A stretch of DNA of 64,000 nt from Blumeriella jaapii (lineage: Eukaryota > Ascomycota > Leotiomycetes > Helotiales > Drepanopezizaceae): contig VWND01000004.1 in NCBI GenBank assembly GCA_009599575.1, positions 302,001 to 366,000 of the forward strand, read 5' to 3'. Of this stretch, positions 50,170 to 63,395 are shown piece by piece; the stretch's first letter is position 1, and each line of letters opens with the position of its first letter. The notes beneath the pieces are model-generated. The model searched no databases, was not told the origin of the DNA, and worked only from the letters and a program-made list of their open reading frames with translations. The translations under genes and the position numbers were made by a program.

Positions 50170-50440
50170 TAAATACGATTTCGTTTTTTATTAAAAAATA
50201 AATCCGTAATAAAATTTATAATTATTTTTTTCCAAAGTTTCGTAAAGATCGAAAAAAAGGCTAATTCGCCATAAGGTCGGTGCTTTTTAAGCTTGCTTTT
50301 TTAATATTTTTTATACGTATTAACGTAACGCTTTACGTCGTTTCGTAAACCAGGCCAGAAATATTTTCTTTCGATCAGTTTTAGCGTTCGCCGAAAGCTT
50401 TAATAGCCGGCGGTCGGATCGTCGTAATTAATTTTTAATA
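50170..50440 (-). pseudogene. Y1 integrase: zinc-binding region and start of core
   Basis: The minus strand reads DDPTAGY, stop, SFRRTLKLIERKYFWPGLR, DVKRYVNTYKKY, then HRPYGELAFF and IIINFITDLF. This is the H2C2-plus-core start of gypsy integrases with several RIP-type losses (His and Cys positions replaced, CAG/CAA-type stops). Confidence 0.8.
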
Positions 50441-51199
50441 TTTCGCTTTTAATAACGTTTTTATTCGAAATATACGCACGTTTTTTATAACGTAATAATT
50501 TATTTTGATTTATACGCCAGTATTTTTCGGACTCGGCTCGATTGTTTTGCGAAGCCGATTCGTACGTTTTTTATAATACAAAAAAATCAAATTTTTGCAA
50601 TTTAAAAATAGTTTTGTAAATCGGTTTTGCTAGCTCGTTATTAGCCGTTTCGGATTATAATAATACAACGGCTACGCTTCGTGGTATATATTATTTGCAA
50701 TTAATAATATTAGCAAAAAACAGTCCGGCGAAAAAGCTTTTTATTTGGCTTTTTTCCGTTTATTTTTTATTTTTTAATTCCGTTAATAAAAATTCCGAAT
50801 ACTTATCGGCGCGAAATAATTTATATCCCGATTTTAAGCGTATTTTTATTACGAAAAATATTTTAAAATTTTTTAAATAAGTTAATTTTAACTTACGATG
50901 CAGCGTAAGCAGCTGTTCGTTATTTTTTTTTAAATCTTTTTTTAAATTTGGCCGGCGGAAAAAATTATTCGCCGAATTAAAAACTTTTGTTTTATATTCG
51001 ATTGCAAAATCGTATTTAGCTAGCTCGTCGGCCCATTTCGCTTAGCGTTCGTTTAAACGTTTTTTCGTAAAAAAGTATTTTAAATTATAATAATTTGTAC
51101 GTATAATAATAACGTCGGAAGCGCTACGTAAATATTAGCTTTATTATTTAAAAGCGTAAATTATAGCTATTAGCTTAGCGTCGTGAATTTTGTATTTTT

Positions 51200-51440
51200 G
51201 TTTTATAAAAAAAAGCTTTTTCGAATAATACGCGATAGAATGCTAACGTATTTTCGTATTTTTTTTAAACAATTAAAATAATATTCCGCTTATAGCGAAT
51301 TTCGAAGCGTTTATTTCGATTTAAATTTTTAATCGAAAGTCGAAATAGCGTAAAATCGATATTTAGCAAAACTTTTTTTTTAAAAATAAAAAAGCGAGCT
51401 TCGCTTCGAATAAAAAACGAAAAAGGCCCGATATTTTCTT
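51200..51440 (-). pseudogene. Y1 RNase H region
   Basis: Degraded minus-strand counterpart of the better-preserved Y2 frame at 61,544-61,849. Placed by position between RT and integrase and by identity with Y2. Confidence 0.6.
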
Positions 51441-51699
51441 TTGTTGCATTTTTTTAAAAAAATTTATAATAAATCGGCAAAGCTTAGCGTAGTTTTTAAT
51501 AAAACGTTTGTAAAAATTAATAAAACCCAAAAATATTTAAATATTTCGCCATATAATAAAAAAAAGCTATTTCCGAATATTATTTATTTTTTTAGGTTTA
51601 TTTTAATTCTCGTAAAAATAACGACGAAACTTAGAAACTTAACCGTATTCGTATCGAAAGCATATTTTTTCAGATTTTCGTAAAATTTATTAATACGAA

Positions 51700-52140
51700 A
51701 TCTTTCGAAAATTTCTTTTACCGCGTTTATATAATCGTCGGGGTTTTCGGAAAATATTAAAATATCGTCGAAATAAATTATACACGTAATATTTACTAAA
51801 CCGACTAAAGCTTAATTAATATACGTTTAAAAAATTGCTAATACGTTCGAAAAACCGAAAAGTAATATATAATATTCGAAGTATTCGTAATAAATACGAA
51901 ACGCAGTTTTCCATTTATCTTTTTTTTTTATTCGAAAGCGATAATACGCTTAAATAAAATCTAGCTTAATAAATATTTTAGCTTTTTTTAAACGATTTAA
52001 AATTTCGCTGATAAAAAGTAAAAAAGTTCGATTTTTAATCGTAATTGCGTTTAGACTTTTATAATCGACGCATAATCGTAAACTCCCGTTTTTTTTCGGT
52101 ATAAATATTACCGGTGCGCCGGCAAAATTAATAAATTTTT
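51700..52140 (-). pseudogene. Y1 reverse transcriptase
   Basis: Clear gypsy RT on the minus strand: [33 protein letters not shown], a KLDFI-stop-AYYR segment, the FGFSNVLAIF segment and IIYFDDILIFSE with the YxDD box kept. Stops fall where CAA/CAG is expected. Confidence 0.9.
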
Positions 52141-52884
52141 TTATTCAGCTTTTTTCTAAGCTCGAATCGAAATATTCGCGCAATTCGGTAAATTCAGATT
52201 CCGACAAAAAGTAAATTGGTTTTTAAAAAAAGTTTTTTTTTTCCGCGAAGTTTATTCGATATTTTATAAAATAATAAAAAGCTAAAATAACCGCGGCGGT
52301 ATCGTCGAATACGTCGGCGTAATCGTCGTATTTAAAAGGTAATTAATACTGTTTTTTAATAGCTTTTTTTAAAACGATATAAAACGTTTGCTTTTTTTTG
52401 AATTTCTTTTTAAAACGTTTAATTATAACGAAATTAAATTATAAGCGTTCGATTGAATATCGCTACGATTTAGCTCGAAAGCTTATAACAGGGTCGATAT
52501 TTCGCAACCAAAAAAACTCTAAAATAAATAAAATCCCTGAAATATTTATATCGCAAGCTATAAAATCGTTTTATATTTTTTTAGTTATTTTATAATTATT
52601 AATAACGCGAATAAGTTGCGTATACGTGTCGTAAATAATTTTTTTTTTTTTTTTAATCGTAAATAAATTAATACGTTTTTAAATTGATTTTTATTTATAT
52701 TTAATTAATAATTTTTGGATTACGCAGTTTTTTTTCGCGCCGCAGTCGATAAAAGCTCGTTTCGTACGAATTTCGTTTTTAGCTTTTTTAATTTCGATTG
52801 AAATTATTATTTTTTGCTTTTTTTTTTCGTTCGATTTTATTAACAGCGACGAAATTAAAATCGAGCGAAAGTTTTTTCCGAATT

Positions 52885-53015
52885 TTTAAATTTATTAGCT
52901 TCGGAGCAATTTAAAATTATATATTTTTTTTTGTTGCATTTATAATATTCGACTTTTAAATAATTGGCTATGCGATACCTTTTTTTTTGGCAGCGATTGC
53001 ATTTCGAAAAATAAA
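52885..53015 (-). pseudogene. Y1 gag zinc knuckles
   Basis: Two decayed CCHC knuckles on the minus strand: CNRCQKKRYRIAN and CNKKKYIILNC, with the conserved Gly/His positions changed. Upstream, towards 54,476, lies the rest of the gag region. Confidence 0.7.
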
Positions 53016-54476
53016 AAAAATCGTTAAAAATTCTAGAATTTCAAAAAATTTTATTAAAATTGTCGTTTTCTCGTTTTCGTTTTTCTTTTTATAACGTATT
53101 TTCGAATTTAAAACGGTATATATCTGTTTTAGCTTTTAAACTTTAATTATAAATATAAATTTTTTTTTTTTTTTTTTTTTTTTTTTGCGTTCGTTTCGTC
53201 GTTTATTATTTTTCGTTTCGTCGCTAATAATTTTATTAGTATTTTCGATACGACGAACGATTAATATTAATTTTTCGTGCGAATTTATAATTATAATATT
53301 GCTTCGTTTAATAATTTTTTTTCGAAAAATAAATCGGAGTTTTACGAAAAGCATTTTTTTTTTAGTCGCATCGTTTATTATTTACAATTGCTATTCGAAA
53401 TTATTTAAATAAGCAACGAAATCGTTAACTAATTTATATTTTTTTTATTTCGCTTTATCGTATAAATTCGAAGCCGCGATTTTTCGATTTTCCGCATTTA
53501 TCAGAAAGTTTAATATTTATTTTTTAAAATCGTTTTATATAATTCGAATATTCGTAAAACCTCGTTCGTATCCGGTTTATTTTTTTTTTATTATCGTCGA
53601 AAGCTAGAATATAAACGTTAATTTTCTTTTAATTAATACAAAATATTACTTTTTTATTTTAGCGGAAATTTCGCTTTGCACGCCGAATAAAAAATTAAGC
53701 TTTTTTAGTATTTTTCTTTCGATATATTAAAAAGTCTTTTATTTTTAATGCTTTTCGGCTCGAATTCGTTATATTTTTTACAAAAGATATAATATACTCA
53801 AAAGAAATGCTAGATCGTTTTTAATAAATATTATTATCGTAATACTTCGAAAATATTTTATAATAATCGCCGGCTTAAATTATTTTCTGTTTTTTTTTAA
53901 TTGGAACGATATTAAAAAGTATAAAAATCTTTTTTTCGATATTTTCGAAAGCGTTAAATTTTTATTAAAATTGTTTAATTTTTTTTCGAAATTCGTTTCG
54001 GCGTTTTTTGGTTTTTTCGAATTTTTTGATTATTTCGTAAACTTTTTTTTCAGTTTTTTTCTGTTTTATTTTAGCTCGTATTTTTTTTATTTTTTTACGT
54101 TTATCGTTTTTTTTTTGTTCGGCGCGGATTCGTTTATTAGCCAAATAAATCAAGGTTTCGGTAAAAAGTTTTTCCGAATCGCTTTAAACGTGGCTTTTTT
54201 TAATAATTTTTTCGATAAAAAAAGTTAGAAAATCGTCGCGCTTTAGTAATAAGATATTTTCGACCTTTAGTAAAGCTAATAACGTTAAAAAAAACGATAG
54301 TACGAAGTTTCTTTAAGCAACCGAAGATGCTGAGTTTTTTTAAGTAGCTGGAAATGCTTGTTTTCTGCGAATGCGAAAAGCTATAATATCGATAATAACG
54401 ATATAAATATAATAATATAATAAAAGGTTATTTTAGTAATATCGAATTGCCGTTCCGGTGGGTAGAAAAATCAGAA

Positions 54477-54491
54477 TGTAAGGATTGAAAA
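54477..54491. mobile_element. Stub of the second LTR of Y1
   Basis: Reads TGTAAGGATTGAAAA, identical to the Y LTR start, then abruptly X2 (TGTCACAG). Confidence 0.75.
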
Positions 54492-54824
54492 TGTCACAGT
54501 TGGAAGTCAGAACCAGGGAACAGAAGTGCATTTATTCGTAAAACTGAATCTTAGGAAACTATAAGAATACAAAAGATCCTTCTGATTATATCCCGAGAAT
54601 CGGCAGGTCGGGCCTGCTTCGGGATTCGGTTAATCCTGGCCAAAGCTTAATCCTGGCCAAAACTGTATGTTAATATTTACTTTTAGCTTTAATACTTTTT
54701 AACATGCTTTTTTATCGGTCAGCCGGTGCTTTTTGATATTTTTCTTTTTTTTCGATAAGGCTTTTTTTTTTGTTAATAATTAAAAAGGATAAAATTAAAA
54801 CCAACAGGTTCGGGTTAATAGGTT

Positions 54825-55205
54825 TTTTTAAAACGTCGGTTTAATAAGATTTAAAAAGGTGAAAAATATTAATTAACGGTAAGATTCTGTTAAAACGTCG
54901 ATCTTATAAGATTAAAAAAGTAAAAAGTATTAATTAACGGTAAGGTTTTTTTAAAACGTCGGTTTTGTAAAATTGAAAAAGTAAAAAATATAAGGTTTTT
55001 TTAAAACGTCGGTTTTATAAGATTGAAAAAATGAAAAATATCGGTTGACGGTAAAGTTTTTTTAAAACGTCGGTCTTATAAAATTGAAAAAGTAAAAGAT
55101 GTTAATTAACGGTAAAGTTTTTTTTTAAAACGTCGGTTTTGTAAAATTAAAAAAATGAAAAATATCAATTGATAATAAAATTTCGGTAAAATTATTTAAA
55201 AAGTC
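54825..55205. repeat. ~60-bp tandem repeats inside X2
   Basis: Same unit as in X1 (AAAACGTCGGT, TTAATTAACGGTAA), about six copies, one shortened. Confidence 0.85.
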
Positions 55206-55504
55206 GGTCTCGTATAAAAGTATATCAGGGTAAAATATAAATAATACTAATTATTAGCGTTAAGTTTGAAAAGATTGTTTTTGAAAAATTAAGCTATTAG
55301 CTTTGATACGTGTTCCAGGTTTTTTGCTTTTTATTAAAAATCGTAATCTGAAAACCAACTTTTCTATCGAACCAGAAAATATAATTTTTTTCACCGTCTT
55401 TTAAACGCAAAATCAAGAATTTAATCCATTTCTTATTTTTTTTTTTATTTTCCGCGTCGTTTTCCATAAAATCGGAGCCCGAAAATTCGGCGTTTTATTC
55501 GCTT

Positions 55505-55600
55505 TTATTTATCTTCGTTGCTTTATAATATAAGTTTAATAAATTCACGTGGAAAACGTCGTGCAACTTTCAAAAATCGAATAATCGTAGTTTATATGCT
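55505..55600 (-). pseudogene. X2 integrase C-terminus
   Basis: The minus strand reads AYKLRLFDF, stop, KLHDVFHVNLLNLYYK, the conserved tail of gypsy integrases; the stop replaces the usual Trp. Confidence 0.8.
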
Positions 55601-56479
55601 TGGAAATCAATTTTATCCAAGATTAAAAAAAAATCAAATCTTTTGGCGTCCAGTTTTTTTTATAAAGTTTTTTCGTTTTTTAGGTTTTTTGCGTTTTTTA
55701 TATATTTTTTTTCCGATTTTAAAATTCGTTTAAATATATTTTCTATCGTAGTATTTTGCTTAAAAGTCTTAAGCATATAACAAAGCTTTTTTTAATTTCT
55801 GATGTATAATCTCCAGCCTTTTTGTAAATTCTGCTGCTAATTCGGATTCGGAATTTAGCAGTTTTTTCAGATCAAATAGTTTTGCGTTAATTCCGTTTGC
55901 TTAAAAAAAAAATATTTTAATAAACGAAAATAATATATTGCTAATAGCGAATTCCGCTAAAAAAAGTAGATTTGGCCAATCGTTTTAATTGAAATTAACG
56001 TAAAACCGGAAATATATTTCGAGGATTGCGTTCGCTTTTTTTTATTTGCCCGTCGGTTTATAAATAAAAAGCGGTTAAGAATTTGCGTTTTATGCGAAGT
56101 ATAATCGTGAATATAATTCAAAATATAAAAGTGAAAAAAAAAACCGCGATTTAATACGATATCGTTTAATATGCCGTAGCGAAAAAAAAACTGTTTTGCA
56201 AAAAATATAAGCAAATTAGCTGATGGTCATGTTTTTACGTATTAAAACGAAATAAAATTGTTTCGTTAAACGACAAATAATAATAAATATTGCGTCGTAA
56301 ATAAAAGTTTTGCCGATTTTGTTATACGAAAAGTCGCTATTGCTCGAAGCGTTTAAAAAGTCGGTAATCAGATTTAAAAAAATGCTATTTTAAAATCGGT
56401 TTGGTATCGAAATAAAGCAAAGTTTTCCGTTCGTTTTTGTTTTTAAAAGTTTTTTTTTTTTTTGCAAATTATATAAGAT

Positions 56480-56630
56480 AAAATGTAATTTTTTATATTC
56501 GCGGTTATTTCCGGCCAATAAAACAAGCGTTTTAATAAAACGATTATTTTGTTTCGTCCGAAATAATCCGCGGTCGGATTATCGTAAAATTTTTTTAATA
56601 GTTTTTTTTTTTAAAATAAATTTTAATAAA
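56480..56630 (-). pseudogene. X2 integrase zinc-binding region
   Basis: The minus strand reads FYDNPTADYFGRNKIIVLLK then RLFYWPEI and NIKNYILSYIIC, aligned with the H2C2 integrase head. Confidence 0.8.
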
Positions 56631-57639
56631 ACGTAAAACCTAACGCTTTTATATATTTAAATATCGTTAATTAAAAAAAAGTCGGAATCCGAAAGCGTTT
56701 CGTATAAATTTTATATTTGTTTGATTTCCGAAGCAATATTTTATTATAACAAAATGTTCGGAGAGTTTTTTTTTAGGTTTTTGTATTATTTGATTATCGA
56801 AGTTTATAATAAGCAAATTGTTATATTTTTGAAATCGGTCGAGCCAATCGTTTTTTTAATTCGGCTCGCGCGCTTTTAATATCTTTTTTAATTAATTTAT
56901 AAATATAAAAAACGATAAAATATAATAAGTTTTTTTTTCCGTTTATAAAACAGCAGTTCGTTCAGAATTTGTTTTAAGGCCAATTCCAAAAGTGATTTTG
57001 CTAATTGCACGAGATTTTAAATATAATTTGGTTTTTGCGACGGTGCGTCGGCGAAGTTTTTCGAGCCAGTTTTATATATAATTTCGAAATCGATAATTAA
57101 CAAAATTATTGCTTATCTAACTTAACGTTTGGTCAGAATTCGAATGGTTATAAAATATTTAAAATTGTTATAATCCGATATTATTATGATTTTGTACCGG
57201 ATACCTTCGAAATAATGCTTTTAATATTTAACTGATTTTATAATCGATAACAATTTCTGATTGAAAATAATATAATTCACTTTTGCGAATATAAATTTTC
57301 GAAAATAAAATGCAATTAAATGTAAGTATAAATCGGATTAGCATTAGGAAATTATTCCGGCGAATGCAATTATAAAAGCGTTATATTCGAAAAAAATCTT
57401 TAGTTCGGAATTGAAATATACCAATAATAAAACTTTGATAAATGCGTTTTACAAGCTTCGAAACGATATTATCGTTTCTTCTGTCTATAGAAACGGCCTT
57501 TTGCTTTTCAAAAGTTTAATTATTTTTTCGTAGCGATAAAATTATATTAATAAATAAATTTGCGATAGAAATTGCAAAATTTTAAAAAAAAAAAGGTTTT
57601 TCGTATAATACTTAAGATTGGCTATTTCGCAATCGTTGC

Positions 57640-57902
57640 AATTTTTTTTTTGTTTATATTAATTCCGGCTAGAAAAACGACGAAGCCCAGGAATTCGACG
57701 TTATCGGTATCGAATTCGCATTTTTCAAATTTACAAAACAATTTTGCGTTGAGAAAAACTTTCAGAATTTTAATAATATGCCTAGTATAAAAAGCTTTAT
57801 TTTTTAAATAAATCAGAATATCGTTTAAATATATTACGACGAATATATTTATAAAATCTTTAAAAATGCTATCGATATATATTTGAAAAGTTGCTAATGC
57901 GT
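57640..57902 (-). pseudogene. X2 reverse transcriptase, cut by Y2
   Basis: The minus strand reads NALATFQIYIDSIF, then FVVIYLNDILIYL (YLDD altered to YLND), then KFEKCEFDTDNVEFLGFVV. The upstream RT part is missing because Y2 begins one codon before the NALATFQ segment. Confidence 0.9.
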
Positions 57903-58602
57903 TATAAGGATTGAAAAGGCAGGGAAACACTAGTTCAGACAAATAAAGCTCAAATAAGGTTGGGTTAATAGTCAGACTGATTTTTACCTTCTATATTTCT
58001 AGTAGAAGGCGTGTATAAGTACAAAAGGAGGGGTGGAGCCTTCGAAAAAAGTATTTCCCAAAAAATCAGACGAACCTTATTTAATATGCTTTTCCAGCTC
58101 TTATTCCGATTTTTTTTTATTTTTTTTAATATAATTTTAATAACTGGCTTTTTAGCAATTATTTTTATAAAATATTTTATTTAAATATTATTTTTAACTT
58201 TTATAATACTATCCGGCCCCTACGGCTTATCCGCAGAAAATGTTATTCGAAAATTAATAAAAAGCAGAAAGTTTTGGCGGATTATTTAATTTATACACGT
58301 AATATTAATTTCTGATATTATCTTTTTTTTTAAGCTTTTGGTTTCTAAAAGCGATTGATTTTTTTATACGTATGCTTTTGTATATAACGTGCGTTACGCT
58401 TTCGAAATAACATACGGTTTTTTCCGCTTTCGGTCGTGAATTATAATTATTTTTTCCGCTTTTAATCGTGAATTATAGCTATTTTGCTATTCTGTTTTTT
58501 TTGTTTTCGATAACGCTCGCATTTTCGTTTGAAAAAGCCTTTTTCTTTAAAATGGCCGCTATTTTTCTGTTTAATTTTTTTTTTTTTTTTTTTTTTTTAT
58601 TT

Positions 58603-59456
58603 TTTCGTTAGCTTTTTTCTATTTTAATCAACTGCTTTTCGCCGCGTTCGCCGCGAATTTTTAAAATACTTTTGACTTTTATCTGTTTTCGGTGCGTCCG
58701 CCTAATTTCACGCGAAAATATTACAACGGACTTTTTGCTCTTTTGCGTTTTCGAACTTTTTAGCGTGAAATACAACCGTTGCAAAGCTTCGCATATTTAA
58801 TACTTTTTTATAAATTTTTTAAATTTTTATTCGAACTCGCTTTTAATTAATTATAAGTTTTTGCCGCACGCGCTATCGAAACGCAAATCTTTTTCGCGGG
58901 CCTTAACGATTTTATAAATCGTTTCGATACTGCCACCGCCGCTGCCGCTTTTTTTTCTTTTGCTGCCGAAACTAAAGCTTTTGTTAAAACTTTTATCGAT
59001 TTTATTATTTACGACGCTTATATAAATCGTTTAAAAAAAAATAACGCTTCGGCTTTTATAATAATCGAAAATCGTACGAATCGCGCCGCGGCTCGAGCTG
59101 CCGCTGCTGCTGCTGCGCCCGTTTTTACCGGTTTGACGGCTGCTGCTGTTTTAAAAGCTTTGGCTACGCCGGCCCTTTTATTTAACGACGCTAATATAAA
59201 ACGTATTTTCCGACGTTTCGAAAACGTCGCTCGGATTTATTTTAATTAATTAAATCAAATTCTAGATTTTTACGAAAATATCGTAGCTGCAATTTAAAAT
59301 TCGATTACGGCTATCGTAAAAGTTTTAATTAAAATAAATCGAATATTTTACGAATTCGTTTAATATTAATTTTTTTTAGCCTGCCGCTGCTTTTAAATTT
59401 AAAAAAAATAGCGATAACGATAAAAAAAAAAATAACGATAAAAATAAATTAACTTA
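58603..59456 (+). pseudogene. Plus-strand accessory frame of Y2, function unknown
   Basis: Counterpart of the Y1 plus-strand frame, with the same reading and the same end. Stops differ: CAA is kept near 58,628 where Y1 has TAA, while TAA and TAG occur where Y1 keeps CAA and CAG. It includes YNGLFALLRFR, ARAIETQIFFAGLNDFINRF, FIDFIIYDAYINRLKK and an Ala tract two codons shorter than in Y1. Confidence 0.5.
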
Positions 59457-60539
59457 GCGGCGGTTTTAAGATTTTCTAGGTATTTTTGTTTTTTTTTTTT
59501 ATTTTTACGGCGCGCATTTGTTACTACTCCGTTATTATTATTTATCGTATTTTTTAAATATTTTTTTACAACTTTTTTTGCGTTCGTAAAATGGTTTTCT
59601 GGCTTTCAAGAGTTTTCGCTTAATAAATAACTTTTTTATCGCACCAAATAATATCGGCCTTTTTTTGTATTTTTATAAATTTATATTAATTTAACCTCGT
59701 ATTTTTCGGATTTTTAAAGTTTTATTATATTATTTTTCGGCTCGATATCGTTCCGATTTTGCCAAGATTTTAATAAAAAAACGTAAAAAATATCGTAAAT
59801 ACAATATTAAAAAAAAAGCTCGAATTAATAAGCTTGGCCGTGCTCGTATATAATTCGTTTGATTTTAAAAAGCTTTAAATATTTATTTAAAAGTTTTCGA
59901 AAAAATCGCAGCTATCGAAGGTTTTTAATCGATAATAATACTTTGTCGCTTATTTAAAATCTAATCTTTTTATATTTAGCGTCGTAAAACCTTTTATAAT
60001 TTACGTTAGCTTTTTTTAGCTTTTTACTAAATATTTTTTTTTTTTTTTATAATATTTTAATTCGTTTTTCCGCTAACGGTACCTTTTTTTCTACGACGTC
60101 GTTTTCGACGTTGCTGCCAAGTTTTAAATAAAAATCGTATAATATGCGAAAAAAAAGAAAATCCGTAAAAACGTATATCGAATTATTATACGTAAATTCG
60201 GCTAAAGCAAGCTTCGTAGCTTAATCGTTTTATCGATAATCGCAGTACGTGCGAAAATAAAATTCTAAAATTTAATTTTAACGTTTCGTTTGGCCATTTG
60301 TTTAAAAATGAAAAGCGGTGCTTAATCGACGTCGTATTTATAAATGGAATATTATTAAAAACCAAAATTTATTAATAAAAACTAACCTTTTATTTGTAAT
60401 AATTCTTTTAAAACAGCCAAAATTTTTATAAACGTATTATATAAATATTTTAGCCAAATCTAAAACTGAAATCGTTTTTTGTATCGGTATATATTTCGAC
60501 AGCTTCGTATATCGGTTTATTATAACGAATATCGAATCG

Positions 60540-60815
60540 TAAATACGATTTCGTTTTTTGCTAAAAAATAAACCCGTAATAAAATTTATAATTATCTTTT
60601 TTTAAAATCTCGTAAAAATCGAAAAAAAAGTTAATTCGTTATAAAATCGGTATTTTTTAGACTTGCTTTTTTAGCATTTTTTATACGTATTAACGTAACG
60701 CTTTACGTCGCCTCGTAAACCAGGCCAGAAATACTTTTTTTCGACCAGTTTTAGCGTTCGCCGAAAATCTTAATAATCGGCGGTCGGATCGTTATAATTA
60801 ATTTTTAATATTTCG
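60540..60815 (-). pseudogene. Y2 integrase zinc-binding/core start
   Basis: Collinear with the Y1 integrase region, more degraded. Confidence 0.7.
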
Positions 60816-61543
60816 CTTTTAATAGCGTTTTTATTCGAAATATACGCACGTTTTTTGTAACGTAATAATTTATTTTAATTTATACGCCAGTATTTTTCGG
60901 ATCCGGCTCGATTATTTTACGAAACCGATTCGTACGTTTTTTATAATATAAAAAATCAAATTTTTGCAATTTAAAAATAATTTTGTAAATCGGTTTTGCT
61001 AGCTCGTTATTAGCCGTTTCGGATTATAGCAATACAGCGGCTACGCTTCGTAATATATATTATTTGCAATTAGTAATATTAATAAAAAACAGTCCGGCGA
61101 AAAAGCTTTTTATTTAGCTTTTTTTCATTTGCTTTTTATTTTCTGATTCCGTTAACAAAAGCTCCGAATATTTATCGGCGCGAAATAGTTTATATTTCGA
61201 TTTTAAGCGTGTTTTTATTACGAAAAATATTTTAAAATTTTTTAAATAAGCTAATTTTAGCTTACGATGCAGCGTAAGCAACTGCTCGTTATTTTTTTTT
61301 AAATTTTTTTTTAAATTTGGCCGGCGGAAAAAACCATCCGCCGAATTAAAAACTTTTGTTTTATATTCGATTGCAAAATCGTATTTAATTAATTCGTCGG
61401 CTTATTTCGCTTAACGTCCGTTTAAACGTTTTTTCGTAAAAAAGTATTTTAAATTATAATAATTTATACGTATAATAATAACGTCGGAAGCGCTACGTAA
61501 ATATTAATTCTATTATTTAAAAGCGTAAATTATAACTATTAGC

Positions 61544-61849
61544 TCAGCGTCGTAAACTTCGTATTTTTGTTTTATAAAAAAAAGCTTTTTCGAATAATAT
61601 ACGATAGAATGCCAACGTGCCTCCGTATTTTCTCCGAATAATTAAAATAATATTCCGCTTATAACGAATTTCGAAGCGTCTGTTTCGATTTGGATTTTTA
61701 ATCGAAGGTCGAAATAGCGTAAAATCGATGCTTAATAAAACTTTTTTTTTAAAAATAAAAAAACGAGCTTCGCTTCGAATAAAAAACGAAAAAGGCTCGA
61801 CATTTTTTTTCGTTGTATTTTTTTTAAAAAATTTGTAATAAATCGGCAA
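61544..61849 (-). pseudogene. Y2 RNase H region
   Basis: A 101-codon minus frame containing FFIRSEARFF, SIDFTLFRPSI and GGTLAFYRILFEKA, which fits the RT-linked RNase H of gypsy elements after RIP. Confidence 0.65.
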
Positions 61850-62084
61850 AGCTTAGCGTAATTTTTAATAAAACGTTTATAAAAGTTAGTAAAATCCAAA
61901 AACATTTAAATATTTCACTACGTAATAAAAAAAAGCTATTTCCGAATATTATTTATTTTTTTTGAATCTATTTTAATTTTCGTAAAAATAACGACGAAGC
62001 TTAGAAACTTAATCGTATTCGTATCGAAAGCATATTTTTTCAGATTTCCGTAAAATTTATTAATACGAAGTTTTTCGAAAACTT

Positions 62085-62530
62085 TTTTTACCGCGTTTAT
62101 ATAATCGTCGGAGTTTTCGAAAAATATTAAAATATCGTCGAAATAAATTATATACGTAATATTTATTAAACCGACTAAAGCTTAATTAATATACGTTTGA
62201 AAAGTTATTAATGCGTTCGAAAGGCCGAAAAGTAATACGTAATATTCGAAATATCCGTAACGAATACGAAACGCAGTTTTTCATTTATTTTCCTTTTTTA
62301 TTCGAAAACGATAGTACGCCTAAATAAAATCTAGCTTAATAAATATTTTAGCTTTTTTCAAACGGTCCAAAGTTTCGCTTATAAAAAATAAAAAAGTTCG
62401 ATTTTTAATCGTAATTGCGTTTAAATTTCTATAATCGACGCATAATCGTAAACTTCCGTTTTTTTTCGGTATAAATATTACCGGTGCGCCGGCAAAGCTA
62501 ATAAACTTTTTTATTTAACCTTTTTTTAAA
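62085..62530 (-). pseudogene. Y2 reverse transcriptase
   Basis: Collinear with the Y1 RT (same APVIFIPKK and YFDD-region DNA), with additional C-to-T changes. Confidence 0.85.
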
Positions 62531-63259
62531 CTCGAATCGAAATATTCGCGTAATTCGGTAAGTTCAGATTCCGACAAAAAGTAAACTGGTTTTTAAAAAA
62601 AGTTTTTTTTTTCCGCAAAATTTATTCGATGCTTTATAAAATAATAAAAAGCTAAAATAATCGCGGCGGTATCGTCGAATACGTCGGCGTAATCGTCGTA
62701 TTTAAAAAATAATTAATATTATTTTTTAATAGCTTTTTTTAAAACGATATAAAACGCTTGTTTTTTTTTAAATTTTTTTTTAAAACGTTTAATTATAACG
62801 AAATTAAATTATAAGCGTTCGATTAAATATCGCCACGATTTAATTCGAAAGCTTATAACAAAATCGATATTTCGCAACCAAAAAAACCTTAAAATAAATA
62901 AAACCTTTGAAATATTTATATCGCAAACTACGAAATCGCTTTGTATTTTTTTAATTGTTTTATAATTATTAATAGCGCGAATAAATTGCGTATGCGTATC
63001 GTAAATAATTTTTTTTTTTTTTTAACCGTAAATAAATTAATACGTTTTTAAATTGATTTTCATTTATATTTAATTAATAATTTTAAATTACGCAGTTTTT
63101 CTTTGCGCCGCAGTCGATAAAAATTTGTTTCGTACGAATTTCGTTTTTAGCTTTTTTAATTTCGACTGAAATTATTATTTTCTGCTTTTTTTTTTCGTTC
63201 GATTTTATTAGCAACAACGAAATTAAAATCGAGCGAAAGCTTTTCTCGAATTTTTAAAT

Positions 63260-63395
63260 TTATTAGCTTCGGAACAATTTAAAATTATATATTTTTTTTT
63301 ATTGCATTTATAATATTCGACTTTTAAATAATTAGCTATACGATGCCCTTTTTTTTGGCAGCGATTATATTTCGAAAAATAAAAAAAATCGTTAA
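63260..63395 (-). pseudogene. Y2 gag zinc knuckles
   Basis: Collinear with the Y1 knuckle region; Cys/His spacing degraded further. Confidence 0.6.

Larger units (their letters stand above)
47558..54491 (-). mobile_element. Ty3/gypsy family Y, copy 1
   Basis: Left LTR end TGTAAGGATTGAAAAGGCAG at 47,558. The internal part runs to 54,476, where the same TGTAAGGATTGAAA reappears as the start of the second LTR, cut off after 15 bases by X2. Gag-pol relics are on the minus strand (zinc knuckles, RT, RNase H, integrase), so the left end is the 3' end of the element. AT-rich, with stops from C-to-T changes; not functional. Confidence 0.85.
54492..57902 (-). mobile_element. Ty3/gypsy family X, copy 2
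   Basis: Starts TGTCACAGTTGG, equivalent to TGTTACAGTCGG of X1, and continues past the point where X1 is interrupted into integrase and RT relics on the minus strand. It ends at 57,902, where Y2 splits the RT frame. Heavily RIP-degraded. Confidence 0.85.

Noticed and set aside
53136..54228. Short Lys- or Phe-rich frames in the transposon block
   Set aside because: AT-rich RIP DNA gives such frames by chance; only pieces with RT, IN, RNase H or gag features were kept.
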